Below, piece by piece: positions 51,448 through 60,635 of a DNA stretch of 64,000 nt. Each line of letters starts with the position of its first letter. Within the stretch, counting starts at the first letter, position 1. The notes beneath the pieces were generated by a model that saw nothing but the letters and a program-made list of their open reading frames with translations, was not told where the DNA came from and searched no databases. Source of the DNA: SPJN01 sp965229935 (GTDB lineage: Bacteria > Pseudomonadota > Alphaproteobacteria > SPJN01); the NCBI GenBank assembly GCA_965229935.1, contig CBDDKB010000002.1:1116001-1180000 (forward strand). Reading direction: 5' to 3'. Both the position numbers and the translations under genes were made by a program.

Positions 51448-54114
51448 TCAGGCAACTTCTTGCAGGCGGGCCAACGCATCTTTCAGGCGTGCCGCATTTT
51501 CTTCTAATTCCACTTTCTTGTCGCGTTCCTGTGCCACAACATGCTCAGGCGCATTGGCGACAAATTTTTCATTGTTCAACTTACCATCAATCCGCGCGAT
51601 CAACCCGGCAAGTTTATCAATTTCCTTGGCAAGGCGGGCCTGTTCAGCCCCCAAATCCATCACATCAGCCACGGGCAAGAACAGGCTTGCCCCCGCCGAA
51701 ACGGTTTGAATGGCACCCTTGGGCGCCTCGTCTGCTGTGCGTGTAATATCGCTTAACCGGGCAAGTCGCGTGATCAAGGCATCATGGCGTTGAACAGCCG
51801 CCCAACCATCATCTGATAGGTCCTTAACAAGCAAAGGCACTTTCGCACCAGCGGGGACATTCATCTCAGCCCTGACTGACCGGATTTCGCTGATTAGATC
51901 AATGATCATCGCCATCTCACTATCAGCCGCGCTGTCTTCGGCATGGGAGAATGTCGGCCAATCGGCAAGGATCAGCATAGTGTCACGACCGCCAGCCTGT
52001 TCACCAATACGTTGCCACAGCTCCTCTGTAATAAAGGGCGAGAATGGGTGCAGCATAATCAATATCTGGTCCAGCACCCATGCGGCCATTGCCTTGGTTT
52101 CGGTTTTGGCCGCCTCGTCATCACCGTTCAAAAGCGGTTTGATGAACTCCAAATACCAATCGCAATAGATATTCCAGATAAAGCGGTAAAGCCCACCGGC
52201 AGCTTCATCAAACTTGTACCCTTCCAGCGCCTCACGAACCGTTTGTTCGGTCCGAGCAACCTCACCTGCGATCCAGCGATTGACGGGTTGTTTGGCGGCG
52301 GCAGGGTCAAACCCGGCAACGGGGAATGCCTCGTTCATCTCGCAGAAGCGGGCGGCGTTCCACAGCTTGGTCCCGAAATTGCGATAGCCTTCAATGCGGC
52401 TTTCATCCAATTTAATGTCCCTGCCCTGCGCCGCCATAGCAGCAAGGGTAAAGCGCAAGGCATCGGCACCATATTGACCGATCAGCTCCAGCGGGTCGAT
52501 GATATTACCTTTCGACTTCGACATTTTCTGCCCGTTCTTGTCACGAACAAGCGCATGAACATAAACATCCGCAAAGGGTTCTTCGCCCGTAAATTCCAAG
52601 CCCTGCATCATCATCCGGGCAACCCAGAAAAAGATAATGTCGAAGCCGGTGACCAGAACAGATGTTGGGTAATAGCGTTTCAGCTCGTCTGTTTCTTCAG
52701 GCCAACCAAGTGTTGAGAACGGCCACAGGGCGGATGAAAACCATGTGTCGAGCACATCTTCATCCTGCGTCAGCTCTGTCGGCTTGCCGAAATGGGCTTC
52801 GGCAGCGGCGCTTGCCTCTTCCTCAGTTTCTTCAACAAAGACTGTTCCGTCAGGCGCATACCAAGCGGGGATCTGATGACCCCACCAAAGCTGGCGTGAC
52901 ACGCACCAAGGTTGGATATTGCGCATCCATTCGAAATAAGTTTTCTCCCAATTTTTGGGAACGAATTTTGTGCGGCCCTCTTCAACCGATGCGGTTGCAG
53001 GTTTTGCCAATGTCGGCGCATCAACATACCACTGATCTGTCAGGTAAGGTTCGATGACAACATCGGAACGGTCGCCATAGGGCACCATCAATGTGTGATC
53101 TTCGATCTTTTCGAGCAGGCCTAGCGCCTCAATATCCGCAATGATTTTTTTGCGCGCAGCAAACCGTTCCATACCGCGATAGGCTTCGGGTACCTCGTCG
53201 TTCAGATTGGCATGCTCATCCAAGATATTTATCTGTTCAAGCCCGCAGCGCTTACCAACTTCAAAGTCATTAAAGTCATGTGCAGGCGTGATCTTCACCG
53301 CGCCGGAGCCCTGCTCAGGATCAGCATAGCTGTCAGCAACAATGGGGATTTCACGCCCGACCAAGGGCAAGGTCACTGTCTTGCCGATCAGATCCTTATA
53401 ACGATCATCATCGGGATGAACGGCGACACCCGTATCCCCCAACATGGTTTCAGGGCGGGTTGTTGCAACGATGATATGGCCAGACCCGTCGGTCAGCGGA
53501 TAACGGAAATGCCACATGCTGCCCTTCACTTCCTTGTTCACTACCTCAAGATCAGAGATTGCGGTTAGGAATTTGGGGTCCCAGTTCACCAACCGCTTAT
53601 CGCGGTAGATCAAATCTTTTTTGTGAAGCGCGACAAAAACCTTGCGGACAGCAGCGGACAGCCCCTCATCCATGGTAAAGCGCTCACGGCTCCAGTCACA
53701 AGACGCGCCTAGGCGACGTAGCTGACGGGTGATGGCACCACCGGATTCTTCTTTCCAGTCCCAGACAAGCTCAACAAATTTGTCACGGCCCATTTCGCGA
53801 CGGGTCGGGCCGCCCTGTTGGGCGATATTCCGTTCGACAACCATTTGGGTAGCGATACCCGCATGATCCATGCCCGGTTGCCACAACACATCCTTGCCCC
53901 GCAGCCGTTCAAACCGCGTCAAGACATCCTGCAGCGTGTTGTTCAGCGCATGCCCCATATGGAGGGAACCTGTCACGTTCGGTGGCGGAATCACGATAGA
54001 AAAGGCGTCGGCACCGGGCTTCGCGCCCGCGCCTGCCTTAAACGCACCTGTTTCTTCCCACGACTTGTAAAGCCGTTCTTCAACTTCCTGGGGATTAAAA
54101 CTCTTGTCGATCAT
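51448..54114 (-). CDS. valS: Valyl-tRNA synthetase
   Basis: An 888-residue class I synthetase with the HIGH motif HMGH at 52-55 (PPPNVTGSLHMGH), the editing domain (MLGDTGVAVHPDD), KMSKS at about 530 (KMSKSKGN) and a C-terminal coiled-coil arm (EQARLAKEIDKLAGLIARIDGKL). Its length is typical of alphaproteobacterial ValS. It lies in the order tolC, popZ-like, valS, ilvD on the minus strand. Confidence 0.98.
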   Translation of the reverse strand: MIDKSFNPQEVEERLYKSWEETGAFKAGAGAKPGADAFSIVIPPPNVTGSLHMGHALNNTLQDVLTRFERLRGKDVLWQPGMDHAGIATQMVVERNIAQQGGPTRREMGRDKFVELVWDWKEESGGAITRQLRRLGASCDWSRERFTMDEGLSAAVRKVFVALHKKDLIYRDKRLVNWDPKFLTAISDLEVVNKEVKGSMWHFRYPLTDGSGHIIVATTRPETMLGDTGVAVHPDDDRYKDLIGKTVTLPLVGREIPIVADSYADPEQGSGAVKITPAHDFNDFEVGKRCGLEQINILDEHANLNDEVPEAYRGMERFAARKKIIADIEALGLLEKIEDHTLMVPYGDRSDVVIEPYLTDQWYVDAPTLAKPATASVEEGRTKFVPKNWEKTYFEWMRNIQPWCVSRQLWWGHQIPAWYAPDGTVFVEETEEEASAAAEAHFGKPTELTQDEDVLDTWFSSALWPFSTLGWPEETDELKRYYPTSVLVTGFDIIFFWVARMMMQGLEFTGEEPFADVYVHALVRDKNGQKMSKSKGNIIDPLELIGQYGADALRFTLAAMAAQGRDIKLDESRIEGYRNFGTKLWNAARFCEMNEAFPVAGFDPAAAKQPVNRWIAGEVARTEQTVREALEGYKFDEAAGGLYRFIWNIYCDWYLEFIKPLLNGDDEAAKTETKAMAAWVLDQILIMLHPFSPFITEELWQRIGEQAGGRDTMLILADWPTFSHAEDSAADSEMAMIIDLISEIRSVRAEMNVPAGAKVPLLVKDLSDDGWAAVQRHDALITRLARLSDITRTADEAPKGAIQTVSAGASLFLPVADVMDLGAEQARLAKEIDKLAGLIARIDGKLNNEKFVANAPEHVVAQERDKKVELEENAARLKDALARLQEVA

Positions 54115-54184
54115 ACCATATCCATCGTGTCCGCTTTGCCCTTGTTGGCTATCGGATCACTTCATTCCACGTTGATTGAGGGTT

Positions 54185-54694
54185 CTAGCGATCCAAAGGC
54201 CGTTGCGCAATCTCTTCACGCACCACACGGGTCACAATGTCCTGCAAATTGGCATCCAGCCAGTCACGGACAATGGGGGCCAGCATGGCATCCAGACGTG
54301 ATTCAATCGCATCGGGGATGGCATCGGGATCAGCTAAAAGCGCTGCCTGCAACCCATCTGTCAGGGCTGCTGCAATAGATTGTTCAAGACCGCCCGCTGC
54401 CGCCACAACCGTTGGTTGTTGGGGTGTGGGGGTGGTTTTTGCTGCTGGCGCAACAGAGGCAACGTCAATATCGCCATCCTGCACCACCTCGGTCAGATCA
54501 AGCACACCGCGCGCCTTGATTGAGGCAGCGACCGTTTCATCCTGCCGCCGTTCTTCGGCTGCAAAACGGCCACGAATGGCATCAAGGACCGCATTGACCG
54601 ATTGGTCAGCAGCACCTTCATCTTCCATTTGTGTATCGCTTTGTCCGTCACGGGCCATGATGTGAAGCCGATCTTGAAAGTTAGGGTTAGTCAC
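54185..54694 (-). CDS. PopZ-like (DUF2497) polar organizing protein
   Basis: A 169-residue acidic protein. The N-terminal short helix SVNAVLDAIRGRFAAEERR and the C-terminal helical region LDAMLAPIVRDWLDANLQDIVTRVVREEI match the two conserved ends of PopZ/DUF2497; between them lies an Asp/Glu/Ala/Pro-rich linker shorter than Caulobacter's. PopZ makes polar condensates that anchor the chromosome centromere. The GTG start overlaps the tolC stop by eight bases (GTGACTAA); an ATG at 54658 is an alternative. In Caulobacter popZ also lies by valS and tolC, which supports the call. Confidence 0.82.
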   Translation of the reverse strand: MTNPNFQDRLHIMARDGQSDTQMEDEGAADQSVNAVLDAIRGRFAAEERRQDETVAASIKARGVLDLTEVVQDGDIDVASVAPAAKTTPTPQQPTVVAAAGGLEQSIAAALTDGLQAALLADPDAIPDAIESRLDAMLAPIVRDWLDANLQDIVTRVVREEIAQRPLDR

Positions 54695-56090
54695 CCAAAA
54701 AATAGTCTACCGCGCGGTCAACCACGCCATCGGCTGCTGCCGGGTCAATGATTGCAACGTTAAGGCCAAGACCACGTGCGTTCAACAGCCCGGTTGCCGC
54801 CAAAAGCTGATAGGCGGCCACAGCCTCATTCTGCATGGCGCGGGCAAGGGTCACGCGGGCATCAAGCAGTTCCTGTTCGGCATTCAGCACATCAAGGGTT
54901 GTGCGCACGCCAACCTCTGCCTCCTGCTTCACGCCATCAAGCGCAACTTCGTTCGCAGCAACCTGACTTTGGGACGAGCGGATCGCAGCACGCGTTGCCA
55001 TCAAATTGTTCCACGCATTGGTTACGCTTTCTTCGATTGAGGCACGAGCCTCAACCAATTGATGATGAGCCCGCATCGCGTCATAGGATGCTTGGCGGTT
55101 CCGCGACAGTACTGTCCCACCATTAAATATGGACCAGGAGGCAATGGCACTTACACTAGCATCAGAGTTATCTTCCTGTGCAAAAAAAGCATCCTCGGTC
55201 CTTCTGTACTGCGCCTGCAAAGATATTGTCGGCAAATATTCGCCGAATGCGACATCTCGAGCAGCTTCAGCCGCGCGCGCTGCCGCACTGGCCTGACCGA
55301 CCGCCGGGTGATTGGACATGGCTAGTCCGATGGCAACTTGAATATCTTCAGGAAGCGAGGGCAGTTCACCTGGAACGACCAAGCTTGCAGCCTTTAGCCC
55401 TGTCAGCCGCGTCAAGGCGGCTTCGCTGGCATTCAAATCTGCACGCGCCGAAATCAATCCAGTTTCAACACCGGCCAACCGTGCCTCAGCCTGCGAAACA
55501 TCAGTGCGTGTAATTTCACCGACCTCGAAGCGATCCTGCGCGGCCTCAAGCTGGCGGCGCAGAACGTTTACATTTGCTTCGTTCAGCGACACAACCTGCC
55601 GGTTGGTCAAAACCTGCATATAGGCTGAAACAGTTTCCAACAGAACGTTTTGTTCAACCGATGCCATTCCGGCAGCCCCTGCATCAACCAGTGCTTTGAC
55701 CTGTTTGATTGCGTTTATCGTACGGCCACCTGTAAACAACTGCTGCGTAAGGGTAGCCGAATAAGATTTCGGCACCTCAGATCGTTCTGTTCTGCCAAGC
55801 TGATTTGTTGTCGCATCAAAACCGTTTGTGATGGTCTCGCTATGGGTAATTGACGCTTGCAAATCGACCGATGGCAGGGCGTTGCCGTAAGCTTCGGTCA
55901 GTTGCTCGTCCGTTTTGGCAAGATTGGCCCGCTCCGCGCTCAAGGTCGGGTTTTTTGTGTAGGCCATCTCTAACGCTTGATTGAGCGTTACGGCCCCGCC
56001 CACATCCTGTGCAGCAGCCATGGTGGCACAACCACACAGCAATGCCCCGATCAAATATGATGCCTTGTTACGCTTTATCATTCTTGCCAT
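54687..56090 (-). CDS. tolC: TolC family outer-membrane efflux/secretion channel
   Basis: A 467-residue TolC-like trimeric channel. It has a signal peptide (ASYLIGALLCGCATMAAA), then two repeated helical-hairpin halves: TLNQALEMAYTKNPTLSAERANL and the mirrored IGLAMSNHPAVGQASAAARAAE, with YEVGxxTRTDV-like FEVGEITRTDVSQAEARLA and VGVRTTLDVLNAEQELLDARV. It is the outer-membrane exit duct for type I secretion and drug efflux pumps; no pump or adaptor genes are adjacent. Confidence 0.94.
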   Translation of the reverse strand: MARMIKRNKASYLIGALLCGCATMAAAQDVGGAVTLNQALEMAYTKNPTLSAERANLAKTDEQLTEAYGNALPSVDLQASITHSETITNGFDATTNQLGRTERSEVPKSYSATLTQQLFTGGRTINAIKQVKALVDAGAAGMASVEQNVLLETVSAYMQVLTNRQVVSLNEANVNVLRRQLEAAQDRFEVGEITRTDVSQAEARLAGVETGLISARADLNASEAALTRLTGLKAASLVVPGELPSLPEDIQVAIGLAMSNHPAVGQASAAARAAEAARDVAFGEYLPTISLQAQYRRTEDAFFAQEDNSDASVSAIASWSIFNGGTVLSRNRQASYDAMRAHHQLVEARASIEESVTNAWNNLMATRAAIRSSQSQVAANEVALDGVKQEAEVGVRTTLDVLNAEQELLDARVTLARAMQNEAVAAYQLLAATGLLNARGLGLNVAIIDPAAADGVVDRAVDYFLGD

Positions 56091-56154
56091 CCCCCAACGG
56101 ATAGGCGGGCCCTGCCCCGCACCCCCGAATCACACGGGGCGTTTCTCTAATATC

Positions 56155-56808
56155 TTATAGTGCAAATTCGGGCGCTTTATCAAAGCCCGGCAGCGCCGGA
56201 ACTAGGGCGTCAAAGTCCTGTCGCTGGCCCACATGCCCATCTGTCTTTGTATAGATCACAGCCTTGCCGAATGTGCCATTGGCCACAAAAGCGACCAAAC
56301 GGCCCCCATCGGCCAACTGATCCAGCAAGGTTTGTGGTACTTCTGAAACGGCACCTTCGATATAAATCACATCATAAGGGCCCTGCTTGGCGATCCCTTC
56401 TGCCAGCGCACCTTCAACAACGGCTGCATTATCAATCCCAAGGTCTGCCAAAATATCATTGGCAGCGGCGACCAACGCCTCATCCTCGTCAACGGCGATC
56501 ACGCTTTCTGCAAGACCTGCCGCAATCGCTGCGCCATAGCCAAGACCGCAACCAACAACCAAAACTGAATCGTCAGCCTCGATATCGGCAAGCTGCAACA
56601 GCTTGGCAAACTGCATTGCCGGGATCAGATAGCGCCCCTCGGCGATCAAGACAGGCTCGTCCACATAGGCAAGACCACGGCGCTGCTTGGGCACAAATTG
56701 TTCCCGCGGAATATCATGCATCCGGGCCGCAATACGCGGATCGGTCACATTGTTGGGCCGCACCTGATTTTCGACCATGTTAAAGCGCTGTTGGGCAAAA
56801 TCAGTCAT
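56155..56808 (-). CDS. Second protein-L-isoaspartate methyltransferase-like protein
   Basis: A 217-residue paralogue of Pcm. It starts FAQQRFNMVENQVRPNNVTDPRI, as in the alphaproteobacterial proteins next to tolC, and has an altered SAM loop: VLVVGCGLGYGAAI against VLEIGTGSGYQAAV in the main Pcm. The substrate-binding QTISQPYIVA block is replaced by LIAEGRYLIPAMQFAKLLQ. It is likely a methyltransferase of this fold, but isoaspartate repair is doubtful. It is upstream of tolC on the same strand, and 250 bases of structured intergenic separate it from the amidohydrolase. Confidence 0.88.
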   Translation of the reverse strand: MTDFAQQRFNMVENQVRPNNVTDPRIAARMHDIPREQFVPKQRRGLAYVDEPVLIAEGRYLIPAMQFAKLLQLADIEADDSVLVVGCGLGYGAAIAAGLAESVIAVDEDEALVAAANDILADLGIDNAAVVEGALAEGIAKQGPYDVIYIEGAVSEVPQTLLDQLADGGRLVAFVANGTFGKAVIYTKTDGHVGQRQDFDALVPALPGFDKAPEFAL

Positions 56809-56846
56809 ATCTTGTCCCGTCTGATCCTGTAAGTTCGTAACGAAAT

Positions 56847-56922
56847 ATGGGAATCCCCATTCTTGGCCCTACATATAGAGGGGAAACCCCTGATGGGCCA
56901 AGCCAAAATCCCCCTTTGGCCC
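56847..56922. promoter_or_regulatory. Nested and alternative hairpins in a divergent leader region
   Basis: ATGGG-AATC-CCCAT (56847-56860) is followed by CTTGGCCC (56862-56869) pairing with GGGCCAAG (56895-56902) around an inner AGGGG-AAA-CCCCT (56879-56891). GGGCCAA can instead pair with TTGGCCC at 56916-56922, so two structures exclude each other, as in attenuators or riboswitches. It lies between the second pcm-like gene and the amidohydrolase; the transcribed strand is unknown. Confidence 0.45.
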
Positions 56923-57058
56923 CTAATTTGCCCGCGACCTTGCCCCGCACCATTTCACCGCCAAAACACAGCAGACAGGCAATCTTCTTGACCTTTCTGT
57001 GCCCCTGCCACACTGTTCGGGCACTGAAATTTGAAATGACTAAAAATTGGGGGCAATC

Positions 57059-58831
57059 ATGTCAGAAAATTACGATCTATTAATCCGCAATGGCCGCATT
57101 GTTGATGGCAGCGGCACACCGGGCTATATCGGCGATATTGCTGTGAAAGACGGCAAAATCGCTGCGATTTCAAACGGCGACGGCCTAGCAGGCACTGCAA
57201 CAGAAACCATTGATGCCAATGGCATGGTTGTTGCCCCCGGCTGGGTCGATATCCACACCCATTATGATGGTCAGGTCACTTGGGACCCCTATCTGTCCCC
57301 TTCAAGCTGGCATGGCGTGACCACAGTCGTGATGGGTAATTGCGGCGTCGGGTTCGCCCCCGTCCGCCCTGATGCCCATGATTTCCTGATTGAACTGATG
57401 GAATCTGTCGAGGATATTCCCGGCACCGCCCTTCATGAAGGAATTGATTGGCAGTGGGAGACATTCCCCGAATATCTGGATTTTCTGGATAAAATGCCCC
57501 GCGTTTTGGATGTGGCGGCACAAATGCCCCACTGCGCCTTGCGTGCCTATGTTCTTGGGGATCGCGCCCATGATCTGGAACTGTCGCCAGACGAAATGAC
57601 CAAAATGGCTGAGCTGACGAAAGAGGCGCTGGATGCTGGCGCTGTCGGCTTCTCAACCTCACGCACGATATTGCACAGCTCCTCCCACGGGTTTGTGCCG
57701 GGTACATATTCACACCCTGAGGAGCTTGAGACCATCGGTGATGCGATGGGCGCCGCCGGGCATGGGGTGTTCCAGCTTGTGTCTGACAATGCCGGCAAAC
57801 CTGATGAGATGGCGTGGATTGGCCGTTTCTGTGAATCCACAGGCCGCCCCCTAACCTACCTAATGGCACAAACCAAAGATAATCCAACAGGTTATCTGGA
57901 AATGTTGGATGATGCCCATAACATGCAACAACAGGGCATCAAGATCGTGCCGCAGGTGCCAGCACGGCCCACTGGGATGCTTTATGGGCTGCAAAGCTCG
58001 CTCCACCCCTTTATGTCTCATCCCAGCTATAAGGCGATCGCGGACAAGTCGCACGATGACATTGTTGCGGCAATGACCGACCCCGCGTTCCGCGCAAAGC
58101 TATTGTCAGAAAAGCCTGAAACGACAAACCCGGTCGCCCTGCATTTGCTGACCAATTTTGCCCACATGTTCCCCTTGGGTGACCCGCCTGATTACGAACC
58201 TGCGCCCGAAACCTCTGTCGCTGCAGTGGCAGAGCGTGAGGGCCGCCGCCCCGAAGAAGTTGCCTATGACTGGATGATGGAGCGGGATGGCAAGCAGATG
58301 ATGTTCTCGCCCCTCGCCAGCTATGTTGATTACAATCTGGATGCAATCGGCAAAATGATGGATCACCCCGCCTCCGTCCTTGGCCTGTCTGATGGTGGTG
58401 CCCATTGTGGATTGATTTGCGATGTGTCCATGCCGACCTATCTGTTGACCCATTGGGTTAAGGGGCGCGAACGGGGTGACCGTCGCCCACTGGAACAAAT
58501 GGTGCATTTGCAAACGCGTGCCACAGCCCTTGCCTACGGGTTGGAAGATCGCGGCCTGCTTGCCGAAGGCATGAAAGCTGACATCAATATTATCGATTTG
58601 GATAATATGCGCCTTCATGCACCTGAAATGGTCAATGACCTGCCATCGGGTGCGCGCCGTTTGGTTCAAAAAGCAGACGGGTATCATGTTACCATCTGTA
58701 GCGGCGTCGTGACCTATCGCGATGGTGTGGCGACACAGGCTATGCCCGGCAAGCTGGTTCGCGGCACAAAGAACGGCCCCGTCATGGGGATGAGTTCTGC
58801 TGAACTGACCGGCACTATCGCTGCAGAATAA
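57059..58831 (+). CDS. Amidohydrolase, N-acyl-D-amino-acid deacylase family
   Basis: The 590-residue metal hydrolase belongs to the D-aminoacylase/dihydroorotase-like amidohydrolases. It has the short beta-sandwich start (YDLLIRNGRIVDGSGTPG), metal ligands H66 and H68 (WVDIHTHYDGQ), GNCGVGFAPV, a catalytic Asp region LSDGGAHCGLICD near residue 445, and the returning beta strands ADINIIDLDN. Its natural substrate (N-acyl-D-amino acid or similar) is not certain. The start at 57059 gives MSENYDLLI; an upstream ATG at 57047 is also in frame. Confidence 0.9.
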   Translation: MSENYDLLIRNGRIVDGSGTPGYIGDIAVKDGKIAAISNGDGLAGTATETIDANGMVVAPGWVDIHTHYDGQVTWDPYLSPSSWHGVTTVVMGNCGVGFAPVRPDAHDFLIELMESVEDIPGTALHEGIDWQWETFPEYLDFLDKMPRVLDVAAQMPHCALRAYVLGDRAHDLELSPDEMTKMAELTKEALDAGAVGFSTSRTILHSSSHGFVPGTYSHPEELETIGDAMGAAGHGVFQLVSDNAGKPDEMAWIGRFCESTGRPLTYLMAQTKDNPTGYLEMLDDAHNMQQQGIKIVPQVPARPTGMLYGLQSSLHPFMSHPSYKAIADKSHDDIVAAMTDPAFRAKLLSEKPETTNPVALHLLTNFAHMFPLGDPPDYEPAPETSVAAVAEREGRRPEEVAYDWMMERDGKQMMFSPLASYVDYNLDAIGKMMDHPASVLGLSDGGAHCGLICDVSMPTYLLTHWVKGRERGDRRPLEQMVHLQTRATALAYGLEDRGLLAEGMKADINIIDLDNMRLHAPEMVNDLPSGARRLVQKADGYHVTICSGVVTYRDGVATQAMPGKLVRGTKNGPVMGMSSAELTGTIAAE

Positions 58832-58854
58832 CCTGACAAGACAACAAGGCCGCT

Positions 58855-59616
58855 ATGCTTTATCTCGTCCCGACACCGATCGGCAATCTAGACGATATGA
58901 CGTTACGCGGCCTTGATGTGCTGAAGCGGGCTGATTTAATTGCCGCCGAAGATACACGCCATACGGCAAAGCTGTTAAACCATTACGGCATCAAGACCCC
59001 ACAGCAGTCCTATCACGAACATAATGAAACTGCTGTCACGCCGAAGCTGATCGAAAGATTACAGGCAGGTGAAACCATTGCCGTTGTGACCGATGCAGGC
59101 ACGCCCGGCATCTCTGACCCCGGCTATCGCATTATGCGGGCGGCTATTGATGCGGGGGTTGAGGCAACGGTTCTGCCCGGCGCAAGCGCTGTTGTGCCCG
59201 CGATTGTCCTATCCGGTTTGCAGGTCAGCAGCTTTACATTCCGGGGGTTTCTGGCGCGCAAATCTGGTCGCCGCAAAAACGAAATGGCTGCCGATCAGGA
59301 TAGCCCACATAGTTTGGTTTTTTATGAGGCCCCCTCCCGCATTCATGAATTTTTGCGCGACGCATTGGAGGTCTTTGGCGACAGACAAGTCGCGGTCGTC
59401 AATGACATTTCAAAAATGTATGAAACCGCCTGGCGGGGACAAATCACATCGGTTCTGGCGGAGCTGCCATCAGAGGACGAAAAACTGAAGGGCGAGTTTG
59501 TTATCGTTCTTGAAGGGTCAGGCAAAAAGGCACGTGTGCGTTTACCTGATCAGAACGGGAAGCCAAAACGCGTGCGCAGGCATTTGCGCGCGCAGCAGGA
59601 TCAGGACAATAACTGA
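58855..59616 (+). CDS. rsmI: 16S rRNA 2'-O-ribose C1402 methyltransferase
   Basis: The 253-residue SAM-dependent methyltransferase (tetrapyrrole-methylase fold) acts on C1402 in the decoding centre. It has YLVPTPIGNLDDMTLRGLDVL, the GAEDTR-like IAAEDTRHTAKLL, VTDAGTPGISDPG and a C-terminal RNA-binding extension ending in basic KRVRRHLRAQQ. Ribosome site AAGG precedes the ATG. It usually neighbours yraN and gshB in Alphaproteobacteria; here a surface-glycan gene follows instead, convergent and overlapping its last 16 bases. Confidence 0.96.
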   Translation: MLYLVPTPIGNLDDMTLRGLDVLKRADLIAAEDTRHTAKLLNHYGIKTPQQSYHEHNETAVTPKLIERLQAGETIAVVTDAGTPGISDPGYRIMRAAIDAGVEATVLPGASAVVPAIVLSGLQVSSFTFRGFLARKSGRRKNEMAADQDSPHSLVFYEAPSRIHEFLRDALEVFGDRQVAVVNDISKMYETAWRGQITSVLAELPSEDEKLKGEFVIVLEGSGKKARVRLPDQNGKPKRVRRHLRAQQDQDNN

Positions 59617-60620
59617 TTGATAGTCGTAAGACTGCTTTCCAGATCTGCACCCCCCTGCCACAGCAGCTCAGCCTTTTGGCGCAATGCGCGCTCTAATTCA
59701 TCTGAATTGTAGCTGAATGATATAACGCGATCGACAAGACCGTCATCTTCTAAGCGCCATTCAAAAACGCCGGGCAAATCTCGATACCAGTCCTCGCCAA
59801 ACAATATGACCGGTTTGCCACCTTGTATCGCCTGCCACCCAGCATTTCCTGAAACAAGGGCCACTGCCCCTGCCCCATCACACCAATCAAGCGCCCCATG
59901 TTGGCTATCTTTCAAGGACAGATTTGGAATATTTCCTAATCGACTTCGCAGACTTTCACTGCTTGTTAGCGCAGGTTCTGCATAGACATTGATATGAACC
60001 CCTGTCGGCAATCGTCTGGCCAAGACTTCAACCGCAGCAAGTTGATCTTGATACTGGTTAGAAAGCGTTGCCTCACCGGTGAGAATAAAGGATATCTGAT
60101 TACTCTCTGCGTTGGTCAGGCTAGCTTTTGGATCAAGCGTGATTACGCCTGAAGATGGAGACTGAAACCCATCCACGCCGATGTCAGAAAAGCTTGAGGC
60201 CGCCCAAAACTGATCACCAAACCCAGATGGGTTAATGACCAGTGTCTTAATCTTCATCACCTGACAATAGCTGTACAGAATGGTGCTGATGTCATCCCTT
60301 AAAGGACCGTGAAAAATTACGTGTTCGGGTGTTTCGTTTGACAGGTAATTCCAAACCAATTGCAGATTGGTTTCAAACATATTGGTTATTTCAAGCCAAC
60401 TTATCCCGTTCTCGCCATTGCTGACCTCATTTCGTGAAAGAAAATGACGACACTTGTCAGCACAAAGCTTACGCACCTGATCAGCGATCCCCTGATCAAG
60501 GGTAGAGGCAAACAAGCCCCCCTCAGCCAAGGCGTCTTGATCAACTCGTGTTGCTTGGAATCCTGCTGCCTGAAAGACTTCTAAAAGGTCAGGCGTCTGC
60601 GAGATTAGCAAGGTGGTCAT
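59601..60620 (-). CDS. Capsule-synthesis-like protein (possible glycosyltransferase)
   Basis: A 339-residue soluble protein with an N-terminal Rossmann-like start (TTLLISQTPDLLEVFQAAGF) and a C-terminal motif VALVSGNAGWQAIQGGKPVILFGEDWYRDLPGVF. This segment recalls the KpsC/KpsS-type capsule proteins, where a similar SxxGxxAxxxGKPV stretch binds the sugar nucleotide. Overall similarity is weak, so substrate and activity are open. It is the last gene of a three-gene minus-strand run with a DxD glycosyltransferase and a sugar-isomerase cupin, suggesting a surface glycan. Confidence 0.6.
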   Translation of the reverse strand: MTTLLISQTPDLLEVFQAAGFQATRVDQDALAEGGLFASTLDQGIADQVRKLCADKCRHFLSRNEVSNGENGISWLEITNMFETNLQLVWNYLSNETPEHVIFHGPLRDDISTILYSYCQVMKIKTLVINPSGFGDQFWAASSFSDIGVDGFQSPSSGVITLDPKASLTNAESNQISFILTGEATLSNQYQDQLAAVEVLARRLPTGVHINVYAEPALTSSESLRSRLGNIPNLSLKDSQHGALDWCDGAGAVALVSGNAGWQAIQGGKPVILFGEDWYRDLPGVFEWRLEDDGLVDRVISFSYNSDELERALRQKAELLWQGGADLESSLTTINQLLS

Positions 60621-60635
60621 TTTACACCACCTTAC

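Noticed and set aside
51943..52716. Open frame of about 257 codons opposite valS
   Set aside because: It is fully inside a conserved synthetase gene on the other strand, with no ribosome-binding site or recognisable domain.
56160..56783. Open frame of about 207 codons opposite the second pcm-like gene
   Set aside because: It mirrors the methyltransferase gene almost exactly and has the low-complexity His/Gln/Arg composition of an antisense shadow.
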